Shown: positions 1 to 10,307 of the stretch, in pieces
Layout: every line of letters begins with the position of its first letter
Numbering within the stretch: the stretch's first letter is position 1
Source: Knoxdaviesia capensis
Lineage: Eukaryota > Ascomycota > Sordariomycetes > Microascales > Gondwanamycetaceae
Reading direction: 5' to 3'
Length of the DNA stretch: 64,000 nt
Assembly: GCA_001510575.1 (NCBI GenBank)
Contig: LNGK01000003.1
Span: forward strand, 440,883 to 504,882
Position numbers and translations under genes: made by a program
Notes under the pieces: model-generated
What the model was told of the DNA's origin: nothing
Database searches by the model: none
What the model saw: only the letters and a program-made list of their open reading frames with translations

Positions 1-1822
1 GGATACCACCAATGCAGGTTGGTAGATCCGGGATAGGTGGGGTGCAACCATGCGACGGGAGTGGTAATCACTCGTCAAGCTATGACATTCCGGGACCAGA
101 GTTTGGTTGGTGTTTATACCGATTCCAAAACAGGATTGGATTGAATGTTTAGGAGGTATATCACAGAGAATGATGGGTAGATAAACATGCCGCGAAAAGG
201 TGCCATGGTAAACTCCGCTTGGTGAACTATATATAAGAAGAAGCGGCATATAAATGGGCGGAGAAATGGATGGGGAGAAAGAAACAGGAAACCCTGTTGG
301 GGCTGGCGTGATAAATGCATATAAACGATACAGTGTTCAAACGAAAATGCTTATTCGTGTAACGGGGGAAGGGCTTGAAGACCTATCATGGATACACGCA
401 TAAGGGCGAAGCCAGGTCACTGTATAAGCGGTTTACTACCATTGTGTACCAACAAACGAACCAAAGTGGAAGGACCGGATTGTTCTACGTAGGGTTGGGT
501 TGGTTTATCGATGATTCTGCGGATGGAAATGGCAGGTGCTAGGCAGGACAACGAGGGAAAGACCGCATAAGTGCATACTCTGTGAAACTGTAATGCTGAT
601 CACTATGACTCCTTCAAAATTGGGTTCCTGCATCTCTTTTGGACTTCATCCCATTTGACCTGCATGCAAATTTGTTTCTTCTCTTCATCACAACTCAGGG
701 TTTCCTCGCGATTGTTCTCACTCCCGTTCTGAATCCAATGCCATTTACATACTATAGCCGCCTCCAATACTTTTAATTAATTATCCGTTGGTTTTCTGAG
801 ACGCGCCTAGAATCAGTACCGTGGCTCACGCTTTGCTTAATGTTTCCTTAGTTTCTTAGCCCAGTCGCCACTATCAACATGGGGAACTCCCAAAATCACG
901 AACCTCACAGTGAGGGTCTACAGTACTTATCGGTGCTGGAGATGGCCCTCCGGCTTTACAGAACCCCATTTTGACAAGAAAGGTTGTGGTCGGAGGGTCT
1001 GCCCGGCCTTCTGCGTCCAGCTCGAACCATGCAAGGTTTTGTAGGGCTCGACCCCAAAGAACCACAAGGACCCTGAATCACATACAGCCATGCATGCATT
1101 TAGACTTATCTGCAATGCACGCACTTACAGATGTTCCCGCTAACCACAGCCCAGCCCAGCCCTTTGAAGCGGGACGACAGGGTAAAGAATCCTCCTGATC
1201 CTGCCTTAACACGGTGACATGAGTCTCATTAACAGGTGCTCGTTTGTTCTTTTCACTTTCAGCCGCTCTTTCTATTCCAATTTCGATTTGCCAACAACTG
1301 GCCAGTGGCCACCATAAGATCACCCTCAGCACGCCTCTTCTCTGACACTATCATGGGATGGGCCTTCGCTATACTCGTTTGTTTCATTCACCGACGACAC
1401 CTTTATGAAACATCTCTTCACTAATCAATCACTCGGGTTACTTTGGCAACTTGGGTGATTGCCTTCAGGCTTACAGCACCATCGGTAATGAATATTTCAA
1501 GCCTGTCGGACTCACCAGCACCCTCCTGATATGGCACACTCGGGAATCCCCGAAGACCCCCTCCAATTGTTGCCTGGTTGTGGGTGCCGTTGCAGAACGC
1601 TGGCTGAGGGAAATGCTATGTATAGCGGGGTCTATGTTTAGGTACCACAGGACAACACTTGGCGGGTTATGGTGGTCTGCCTATTTTGCACCAATCCGCT
1701 TTGAGCAAGGCCCATACGCACACCCCGGAGCTGTATCGAAATTCTCGGCGACTTGGACCTCAAACCTCAAGATGATATGTGACAGCTTCCCTGTCTGGAC
1801 ATGAGACTTGGCCCTTTGGGGA

Positions 1823-1825
<3 letters not shown>

Positions 1826-1870
<45 letters not shown>
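1826..1870. repeat. (GA)n dinucleotide microsatellite
   Basis: An uninterrupted GA dinucleotide run of about 22 units, read directly from the sequence, in the gene-free left end. Confidence 0.95.
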
Positions 1871-1873
<3 letters not shown>

Positions 1874-3772
1874 TAGCTAACCAAGGTTGACTACCTTGGT
1901 TGAGGTTCCTGGTTAGGCTCTAACTTGACTAGGTCAGCAAGCTCCTTTACCGCAACCTGTTTACATTTGGGGATCGGGGGAAGCCGGCGGCGGGAGGCCG
2001 GGATTTGGGTATCTCGCTTTCTTGTCGCATTGAGAGAACCAGAATGGCAACTCCATCCACATCCACGAGGGAAAGGGTGTATCAACCAGAGCCGACGGGA
2101 ATTCAGGTCAGAGATGGCTTACGGACTGTACCCAGAAATGCCACCCCAATCTTCCCTTCCCCTGCTCCCTATCGTCAGCCTACCAGCCTCGCTTAATCCC
2201 ACTTGTTCTCCCATACACACATCCCAACACTCGTGGCGACAAGGACTGAATCCCTCAACGATCCCTACCGGGTATAACCACCAAGTCCCTCTGAATATTA
2301 CACACCCCCACCCCCCAAATAGAAGGACCGACGAAGCCAAGCAGCTGCTGGGAACTAGCAACACCTGGATGATGGAGAGGAAAAGCGCAGGCCAGCCAAC
2401 GACCAAATCACTTACCCACTGCAAGCTCTCCGAAATAGCCAGAGACACGAAACAAGACAAAAAGAGAACAAGCTGCCCCTCCCAACACCCCCCAAAAATG
2501 GCATTGTCTGATACTCACTTTCAAGCTAAGATAGAACGATTGCCAGGGAACAGGGTGTTTGGTCTAAGCTCTCTCATTTATATACACTTTTGGCGAGTAT
2601 TTCACTTGAAATAGACCATACGGGCCCAGCTATCTGGCAGAAACTTCAAGTTTTGCATCTTCGTGTACCAGAATAGCCTGCGATCTTCACCCCAGCTGCG
2701 ATATCAGTCGATGGCCCGGTCTGTTAGATTCTATTTTTTCTGTCTCCTTGACCTGGTCTTTTGCGGGACTGGCTGTGGGTCTCCCTTCGACGACACTTCT
2801 TGCTTCAATGGAGCATTTTTTGCTACCCTTCTTGCAGCTCCCCAACGACATCATACTTGGCTGGCCCTCCTACATGGCATCTCGAGCCCTTGGGTAGGTG
2901 ACGTGTATTGTATGTTCACCCCATGCTTCATATCAGCGCCACCAAGATCATCACCACCACCCATCCGCCCTCCGTCAACATACTCCTCTACCCTCAACAC
3001 CCTGAACCCTCCGGCTGTCGTATGAGTGCAGGTGGTGTAGGTGTGTGTGAGAGCGAGTGTGTATAAGTGAGTGAGTGAGTGTGTGTATGTATGAAACAGA
3101 ATCCTGCGCGCTCTTACCACCATAATCATCCGTCGGGCTCTTTGAGTGGGAGCAAACGTTGCGAAGGGGCACACGCCCACAAGTTGAGTGAGCCGATGGC
3201 CGAACACAACCTTCAATCAGTCAGCCCGCGCTCACATCCCGGATTCTTTTTTAGGTTTGTATCCTTTTTTTGCCATCCATCAGCTTGCCGTTCCGCTTGC
3301 CATACTCCCACCACTTCACATTCTCGAAGGAAGAGCGCGGGCCCGGCAGCCCGTCGAAGATAGTAACCGTTGTTACACTCCCTGCGTGGTGGTGGGGCAC
3401 TTTGAGATTTTATCATATCTCCCATTCATTCTTTTTCTGGTCACATCCCGTTGGTCTCCAAGGTTGTTCTATTCTCGACGCCCTTTTCGATATCCCGCAA
3501 GGGTTATACAATAGCACCTTCAAAATACTTCAATTCCAACTTCCTCTCTCTCCAGCTCTCTCCATATAATAGTCCCTCCCCTCCTCGGTTCGATCATCTC
3601 ATCCTCTTCACGATCTCCATTCAGTTGCTTCTCCAGACAGCATCCTTCCATCGTTCTCTTTGATCTCACAATATTGGCTTCAAGCTGCATGTTTCCGCTT
3701 TGACTACCCACTTTGATAAATCTCCAAATCCCTCGGCCTTTTTTTTTTTTTTTGTCTCGCTCTTCGTCACTC

Positions 3773-3778
3773 TATATA
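3773..3778 (+). promoter_or_regulatory. TATA-like element of the amidoligase gene
   Basis: TATATA lies 81 bases before the ATG at 3859, after a T-run and pyrimidine-rich DNA. Position and composition fit a core promoter; the functional role is inferred. Confidence 0.35.
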
Positions 3779-3858
3779 TCTTCCCTTGCTGCTTTGTGTG
3801 AAGGTTGAGAGAAATATTGTGGAACTGTCTTCTCTGATACTACATACATATTCTTGAA

Positions 3859-5175
3859 ATGGGGTCTATGCCAGCTCCGGATTCCAAGCTCGGGAATATG
3901 GACGGTATTCCCGCCCGTGATCACAACAGGCCGGGTGTTACTGTTGGCTTCGAGGCCAAATTTTTGGTACCCTGTTTGCCTATAGGCACTCCCGACCCAC
4001 TGGCCGGGAGCAATTGCCCTCCAGCAGTACCGGTCCCTGCTGGAATCACATCGGTGACTGAGCTCTGTCGGGAATATGCCTATCGCGCTGTGTGCTGTGC
4101 GATCATCAGCGTGCCGGGCCAGCGCGCCACAACGGCGTCGATTCTCTCCATCTCTAGAGCGGAGGAACGAGATTTCTGGCGCTCTGGGTGGATTGTGAAG
4201 AAAGCCAACTCGGCTGAGCCCGGCGAGGAAGAAGGGAGATTCCCGGAAATCATATGGGTTCCCGTGGAGGTGTGCTCCCCGATTCTTCCCTGGGCTGACC
4301 GGGACAGGCTGTGGCCTATCGTGCGGAGCGTTGTCTGTGCTATGCGAACCCAGTACCGAGTTGCCGTCAACTATACTTGCGATCTGCATGTTCACGTGGG
4401 CCAGGAGGACGGTGAGCCGTTCCCCTTGCCGTCGATGAAGCGTCTTGCCTCGCTTCTCTGGCTATCGGAGGATGTATTGCGCAGCGTGAGAGATCCCAAT
4501 TCTCCCAACTTCGCGAACATTTACACGTGGGGAGCTGCCAGTCGTGAACACTCTCGGCTGGCCCGAACTCTCAGGGATTTCAAGGCCAGCGTCAAAGTAC
4601 CGCCACCGTGGGACGGTATCTCCATTCTTGGTGAAGGCCGCCCTTCGTCACTTTGCCGAGATGTGTCAGCGTTGGCTGCTATCAGCCAGTGCCCAACACA
4701 CCTGGATCTTGGCCGCCTCCTTTCGGGCCCTGAACGCCAGTACCGCCGGCTAGGGCTCAACTTCAGCAATTTTGGAGGCGAAGATGAGCGGGCAAGGTCT
4801 AGTCCGCGCACAGTTGAGATCCGGATAATGGAGGGTACGCTGGACGAGGCACTGGTGCTTGGCTGGCTGAGTGTTATCTCGGTCATTGCCGAATCATGCG
4901 TAGTGCCAACGTTCCGTCCCGGGCCCAAAGGCTCAATTCTGGACCAAGACCCGTGCACTGCTGCAATCAGAATGCTCTTGTTCCAGCCACGGCTAGATCT
5001 GCAGCTATATTCGAGTGGTTGTCCGTCATCCTCCTCCTACTACGCAATCTCTATGGCTGAGCTGTTCCGAAATCTCATGGTCACTTTGGGTGCTGATCCC
5101 GATGACTACTACGCGGTTACTTCTAGAATTGCGGATCTTGAGATGGGATATTCTCGTTATATCCAGGAAAGCTAG
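3859..5175 (+). CDS. Putative amidoligase (fungal amidoligase_2-type)
   Basis: A single-exon gene of 438 residues. Amidoligases of this family are COOH-NH2 ligases related to glutamine synthetase and gamma-glutamylcysteine synthetase; the fungal members have no settled substrate. Family hallmarks visible here are an N-terminal VGFEAKFL segment (about residues 29-36), a central DLHVHVG (about 175-181) and a C-terminal VEIRIMEGTLD (about 317-327) followed by a hydrophobic helix. The N-terminal motif is normally GxExE, with both glutamates thought to bind metal; here it reads GFEAK, so the second acidic residue is lysine. No signal peptide or membrane segment is seen. The ATG at 3859 has a TATA-like box 81 bases upstream. 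No partner gene adjoins it; the next gene is a dead beta-glucosidase on the other strand, so context gives no clue to the substrate. Family placement is fairly sure; activity is uncertain. Confidence 0.75.
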   Translation: MGSMPAPDSKLGNMDGIPARDHNRPGVTVGFEAKFLVPCLPIGTPDPLAGSNCPPAVPVPAGITSVTELCREYAYRAVCCAIISVPGQRATTASILSISRAEERDFWRSGWIVKKANSAEPGEEEGRFPEIIWVPVEVCSPILPWADRDRLWPIVRSVVCAMRTQYRVAVNYTCDLHVHVGQEDGEPFPLPSMKRLASLLWLSEDVLRSVRDPNSPNFANIYTWGAASREHSRLARTLRDFKASVKVPPPWDGISILGEGRPSSLCRDVSALAAISQCPTHLDLGRLLSGPERQYRRLGLNFSNFGGEDERARSSPRTVEIRIMEGTLDEALVLGWLSVISVIAESCVVPTFRPGPKGSILDQDPCTAAIRMLLFQPRLDLQLYSSGCPSSSSYYAISMAELFRNLMVTLGADPDDYYAVTSRIADLEMGYSRYIQES

Positions 5176-5291
5176 AGTGTGCCGTTCGCCTAGTCTATTA
5201 GCCATCTTCATCTACCACATGACACCAACACCCCTGCAGCGAACCGAAGCTATCAGTCCCCAACACCAATATCCATCCATCCACCACCCAA

Positions 5292-7327
5292 CTACGTGCT
5301 ATGAAATGGCAGTGTCGCGTTCAAAATCAAATCACCTGAGCTAGCCCCGATGAAAACGATTGGGTCAACATCCAACAAAAGCCAGTTTTCCTTGCCCGAG
5401 TTCCACACTGCAAGGTCCCGGAAAGTGAGGTCGAAGGTCACCTTTGCGCTCTTGCCTGGCTTCCCAGTCGCACCAGCAAAGCCGCGGAGTACTCTTATCA
5501 GTCCATGGGGGTCTCCATGTGAGATATACTATTTTACAAAGATATCTTGGTTAGTGCCTCCCGCCCTCAACTCATCATTACTGCAACTTCATAGGGTGTT
5601 TGCGTACCAGCTGTGCAATTTCGTTCCTGTGCATTTTCCGGTGTTCTTAACTCTAACGGTTACGGTGAACAGGACGTCATATAGGCCGGGGTTACCACTG
5701 GGGCCTCCTCCGGCGGGATGTATGTCTTGCTCAGACCCATGCACACTGGACTCTGGTAGTGCCAAATGCCTCGGTTCCTGCACGGGCTGTCTCAGCCAGA
5801 TATATACATATCCCGGTATCGAGTAAAAGCCTGCCGGGATCATTGCGTCTTCTACAAAGGCGAGCTCTCCAAATGTCGAAGCGGCGGCGGCTGTCTCCTG
5901 GACTGGTCTCTATCTCTCCACACTATCTAGATGACTCTTGACTTTCAGGTCGGAGAACTCAAAGGTGGTGTAACTCAGTCCAAAGCCAAAACTCACAGCT
6001 AGGATCGATGTTCTCCTTGTCCAAGTGGCTATAGTCCATGAACATGCCAGGATCGAGGTGTTGAGCAAGGAAGCGGGCTAGATCTTCACAGAGCAGAGGC
6101 ACTCCCCAGTCCTCAGGCTTCATAGCCCATGTGAATGGAGTCTTACCTTAGGGGTTGACGTCGCCATACCAGACATCGACCAGTGATGAGCCGGAATCTT
6201 GCCCCGGAAGGCCTGCCCACACGACTGCCGATATATTTGGGTGGTTCTTGTACTCTTCAATCAAGACCGGTCCCACGGTGTGCATCACGAGGATTGTGTT
6301 TGCGTTGACTTCGGCCACAGCTTTGATAAGGTTGTCTCCGCCGTTCCAGAAAGTCAGGTTGTTCCGGTCGCCGGCGTTGTCGTCCAGGATAATATAATTC
6401 TCGCCAGCATTGGCATTGTCACAGACTATGGCAACATCTACTACCATTGCTGCCTCCCGCGCAGCGTCCAAGTCCCAGTTAGACTCGAGGTTGACGAAAT
6501 CTGTACCGTCAGCCTTGGCTCGTTTCTATAGAGCTGTCGAATGTGATATCAGGTACGGGAAATCCGCAGTGCCTAATTCCCAGGCCATGGCCAATATTGC
6601 AGCCCTGATCCGGGCAGGAGTTGGGGCCTGCTGGGTTATCCTGCGCATCTTCTCCAATCACTTCAATTCTCGACGGGGCGTCAAGCGGCAGGATAATTCC
6701 CGCGTTCGTCACAAGTTCCGCCGAGCGAGTGGCGATCTCCCGGGCCATTTCACCGTGGTTCGCTCTGGCATCGATATGCTCGTTGACCTGGGTCAAGACT
6801 GGTTGGCGCAAACGTCGCCGGGCATGGCCATGTCAAGGCCGGCGAGGGCGGATTCGACTCCAGCGTGCTGTGCACCCCAGTCCGACATGACTTGCATTTC
6901 GGAATTTCGGCAGTTAACAGCTTGCGTCATCTGTTCGATTGTTTCTCGGAGCTTTCTCTGACCGAACCCCTAGAAATCCAGCTCGTTCTTCAGCATATAG
7001 TTCGTGGTTCATGTGTTTTCACAGCTGTCCTCGCCGCGGATACGGTTGTCGGAGCACATCACCGACCCGACTCCGGCGCGGATACTACCTGCAAAGGGCC
7101 TATTCCACTAAGAGAATTGTCAGTCAGTCAACCACGACACAAGTCGCCAATGGGAACCTCGCCTCCATACCAAAGATAGACCTCGTCAATTGCGATACGA
7201 ACGCCACAGCCTTTTCGTAGGCTTCGTCCCAGCTGGTGGGGTCGCGGGCCCATGGCGACGGGTAGAACTCGGCTGCGGTGGCGGATGTGGCCGCGAGGGG
7301 GACGAGAAACGACTTGGTTAGTCTCAT
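5292..7327 (-). pseudogene. Decayed GH3 beta-glucosidase
   Basis: The remains of a secreted GH3 beta-glucosidase. Reading down the minus strand: a signal peptide and FYPSPW start (ATG at 7327); then AGVGSVMCSDN; the nucleophile region VMSDWGAQH (Asp codon near 6880-6885); ALAGLDMAMPGD; a C-terminal alpha/beta domain with IGEDAQDNPAG, GDRNNLTFW and WAGLPGQDSG; and a fibronectin-like end with FGLSYTTFE, DVLFTVTVRVKNTG and FDLTFRDLAVW, stopping at 5292-5294. It cannot make an enzyme. About 190 residues of the catalytic barrel (between about 7180 and 7080) are missing. In-frame stops occur at 7009-7011, 6970-6972 (where the family has GFQGF, consistent with CAG to TAG) and 6148-6150, and one base is inserted near 5987-5993. 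The segment just before VMSDW looks like a roughly 70-base intron with weak borders. The intact protein would be about 860 residues. Its neighbour is a GH10 xylanase. Confidence 0.88.
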
Positions 7328-7882
7328 TGTTGCGAGACTGGTTTAGGTCCTAGTATTTTATAGGAGGGTATTGCCGGAGTGATGGCAGAGGATGTCCCTG
7401 GGCTTACAAGTCATGATACGTTTTCCATTTCTTTTGGTTTTTCTACAGTGCTTTCACTTCCTTGGTTTTCTGTTTCTCTTTCTGGTGTTGCTGTTTTATC
7501 GAAGCTCGTTCCCTGATATTTGTGTCGCGGTTTCGAGTTCTTGCATAGCCACTCGGCTTAGAAGAAGTGTGCCCTATTGTCTTGCCTCAAGCCGGCAATT
7601 ATTTATCAATCCTACCTGTCAATTTCGGCACTCCTACGTACACTTGCACCGTCCTCGCGTTCCCCCTTATGTGATTTATCTGTCATTCTCTGAGTGTCTC
7701 TGCTTATACATTGAAATAGCCTGGCAGCCTTTTGATTGCCTACACGCTGCATCCATTTGAGGTTATCCTCCCAGTCCCGAGTCCGCCCAGTCAGAGATCA
7801 GCAATACTTTCAGGAAGATTGCCACAGCAGTCCTTGACTTCTAGATCTTTGGAAGATCTGGGCGTCCTTCTCCAAATCCCCA

Positions 7883-7889
7883 TTTAGCC
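7883..7889 (-). promoter_or_regulatory. Candidate XlnR/XLR1 site
   Basis: The minus strand reads GGCTAAA, the consensus bound by the xylanase activator XlnR/XLR1 in filamentous ascomycetes. It lies about 720 bases before the xylanase ATG. A 7-mer can occur by chance; the call rests on its position between a xylanase and a former beta-glucosidase gene. Confidence 0.35.
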
Positions 7890-8127
7890 GTGTTGTTCAC
7901 GGGGACCTAACCGGAGGAAGGGGGAATAGGGCCCTCATGCCCTCACTCCAAGCCACACCGCTGCCATGGTTTATACTCTTCATCGGGCACCTTGTGGTCA
8001 GTCTAACAAGGAATGAATGCACGAATATGCTCTCCGCGAGGGCTATACCCGACCCTCAATAATGATCATATACCACGGGGGATAAATATGCGCAGCCCAC
8101 CCGCCCGCTTTACCCGGAGCTTGCCGA

Positions 8128-8172
8128 CTGGGGATACAACAGAGAACACGGCTGTCAGTTTACCCTGGGTGG

Positions 8173-8204
<32 letters not shown>

Positions 8205-8425
8205 ATACTTTGGAAACTCTGGGGATTCTGGTGCGGTTTAATCTGGCTTTACCGGCACGTTATCGCTTGGGGGACCGCTCGGAGCGACGCATGGTGGAAA
8301 CCCGGGTCGCCAAGCGCCGTGCACATGCTTCGGAAAATCTGCAGGTCGCGTTGTGCCTGGATTGGAACAGGCATTTTGGGGAGGAGTGGAGTATGATACA
8401 GCCGGCATGGACAGCAGCCCTGGGG
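8128..8425 (+). promoter_or_regulatory. Three CreA-type CTGGGG boxes
   Basis: CTGGGG, which fits the SYGGRG consensus of the carbon-catabolite repressor CreA, occurs at 8128-8133, 8219-8224 and 8420-8425, roughly 180-480 bases before the xylanase ATG. Clustering of such boxes is typical of repressed hydrolase promoters. Binding is inferred. Confidence 0.35.
8171..8205. repeat. (TA)n tract in the xylanase promoter
   Basis: An almost pure TA dinucleotide run with one TG interruption, about 400 bases before the xylanase start codon. Confidence 0.9.
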
Positions 8426-8606
8426 TGCAGTATGGGGCACATTGGAGACAGTGATATATGAGGGTGGCCATCCGCGCTGTTCCGGCGAGCCGAGAAGTCC
8501 TCCTCCTTCTTCTCCTGTGCCTTCTCTAGATGCTTCCCTTACTGGTCAAGCGCTGAGTCCTCGCAGAAACTTGTTGCATCAACATCTCTTTTTGACTACA
8601 CGCACG

Positions 8607-10044
8607 ATGCTCGGAGCAACGGTGATGGCTGCATTCTTCGGGCTGGCCTCGGCCGGCCCGGTCATTCTGTAAGTCACGCGTTCCCCCAGTCTCTCAGCCG
8701 GAGAGATCACAACTAACTAGCCCCCACCCAGCCGGCAAACCCAGGGCCTCAACTCGGCGATGAAAGCCGCCGGCAAAGAGTACTTCGGCACATGCCTGAC
8801 CATCCGCGGCGACCAGTCCGAGACCAGCCTGATCCGCAACCCGGCGGAGTTCGGCTCGGTCACGCCGGAGAACGCGATGAAGTGGGACACGGTGCAGCCC
8901 AGCCCCGGCCAGTTCAACCTGGGCGGCGGCGACCAGATCATCAGCTTCGCGTCGCAGAACGGCCTCGAGGTGCGCTGCCACACGCTCGTGTGGTTCAGCC
9001 AGCTGCCCGGCTGGGTCAACGGCATCAGCGGGAACGACACGCTGCAGCAGGTCATGCAGACGCATATCAGCACAGTCATGGGCCGGTACAAGGGGGGGTG
9101 CACGCACTGGGACGTGGTGAACGAGGGTAAGAGGCCCACATTGCATGCACGCAGCCCGCGGCTCTGAGAAACCCAGCCCACTGATATGTCGTGGACCAAC
9201 ACAGCCCTCAACGAGGACGGAACGCTGCGCGACAACGTGTTCCTCCGCGTGATCGGCGAGGCCTACCTCCCGATCGCGTTCCGCATGGCGGCCGCCGCCG
9301 ACCCGGGCGCCAAGCTGTACTACAACGACTACAACCTGGCCTACGGCAAGGAGAAGGCCGAGGGCGCCGCGCGCATCGTCAAGCTGGTGCAGTCGTACGG
9401 CGTCAAGATCGACGGCGTCGGCCTGCAGGGCCACATGGTGATCGAGCCGACGCCGACCCAGGACGTGCCGTGTCCCGACCAGGCGGAGCTTGCGCGGGCG
9501 CTGCGCATGTTCACCGACCTGGGTGTCGACGTGGCGTACACGGAGGTTGATATCCGCATGAACATGCCGTCGAACCCGACGAAGCTGCAGCAGCAGGCGG
9601 TGGCGTATGCGAATATGATGGGCGCCTGCATGGAGGTTGAGCGGTGTGTTGGGTTTACCGTTTGGGTGAGTAGTCCATGTCTCCGAAACGGAACGGAACG
9701 GAACGGAAGCGGAAACTAACCGCTTCTCTACTGCGCACTAGGGTGTCTCGGACCAGTACAGCTGGGTCCCGCAGACCTTCAGCGGCGAAGGCGACGCTCT
9801 GCTCTGGACCGGCAGCTACCAGAAGAAGCCGGCGTACCAGGCCACTCTCGACGCCATTGTCAACTACAAGCCTGCGGTAAACGAGACTGTGGTTGAGCCC
9901 GCTCCACCGCTGGTTGACCCCGTCCCCGTTGAGCCGGTTCCCGTCCCCGTTGTGCCGGTTCCCGCCCCTCCTGCGGAGCCGGCCCCCGTGGTCCCTGTCC
10001 CGGCTCCGCCGCCGCCGGCGCCGACTGTTCCTTCTTGCTCGTAG
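8607..10044 (+). CDS. GH10 endo-1,4-beta-xylanase, secreted
   Basis: Cleaves internal beta-1,4 bonds of plant xylan outside the cell. Four exons (8607-8668, 8732-9126, 9205-9665, 9742-10044) with GT-AG introns of 63, 78 and 76 bases join to 406 residues. A signal peptide (MLGATVMAAFFGLASAG) opens the protein. The GH10 barrel shows GTCLTIRG, TPENAMKWD, CHTLVWFSQLPGW, the acid/base glutamate in WDVVNE (its last codon precedes intron 2), YNDYN, GLQGHM, the nucleophile glutamate in YTEVDIRM, and FTVWGVSDQYSW. The catalytic domain ends near residue 355. Instead of a cellulose-binding module there is a tail of about 50 residues made almost only of Pro, Val, Ala and Glu, ending in SCS. Candidate XlnR and CreA sites lie upstream. 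The gene converges on a secreted phosphoesterase 263 bases away. The decayed GH3 gene upstream may once have completed the sugar-releasing set. Confidence 0.95.
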
Positions 10045-10307
10045 AGGGGCGACGCAGAAAAGTCTATAGTCACCAGTGGAAAAAAGGACCTGTGTATGAC
10101 TTCGGAATATAGCTTCACAAAACACACATGCTTTTACAGCCATATACAAGGAGAATGACCTAGTAGTGGCCTTGTTTATATCTTTCGTATATGCCTACGT
10201 TCAGTTGTCCACGCTCATTTCATCCGTCTCGTTCGTCACAGCGTAGCCCATCCAACTTTTATACAAGTACAACGAAAGTACCTGAACCCGTCACCTCTGG
10301 TCATCAG

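Larger units (their letters stand above)
1..3858. other. Gene-free left end, with promoter of the amidoligase gene
   Basis: I see no convincing gene. Short open frames on both strands lack recognisable motifs and are interrupted by low-complexity DNA. The stretch holds a (GA)n tract at 1826-1870, an imperfect GT/GAGT tract at about 3040-3092 and a T-run at 3739-3753. The last 300 bases become pyrimidine-rich, as is usual upstream of fungal start codons, and lead into the amidoligase gene. Confidence 0.6.
7328..8606. other. Intergenic region upstream of the GH10 xylanase
   Basis: About 1.3 kb between the 5' ends of the dead GH3 gene and the xylanase gene, hence a divergent promoter region. 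It contains a (TA)n tract at 8171-8205, one XlnR-type box and three CreA-type boxes (listed separately). I see no gene in it. Confidence 0.6.
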
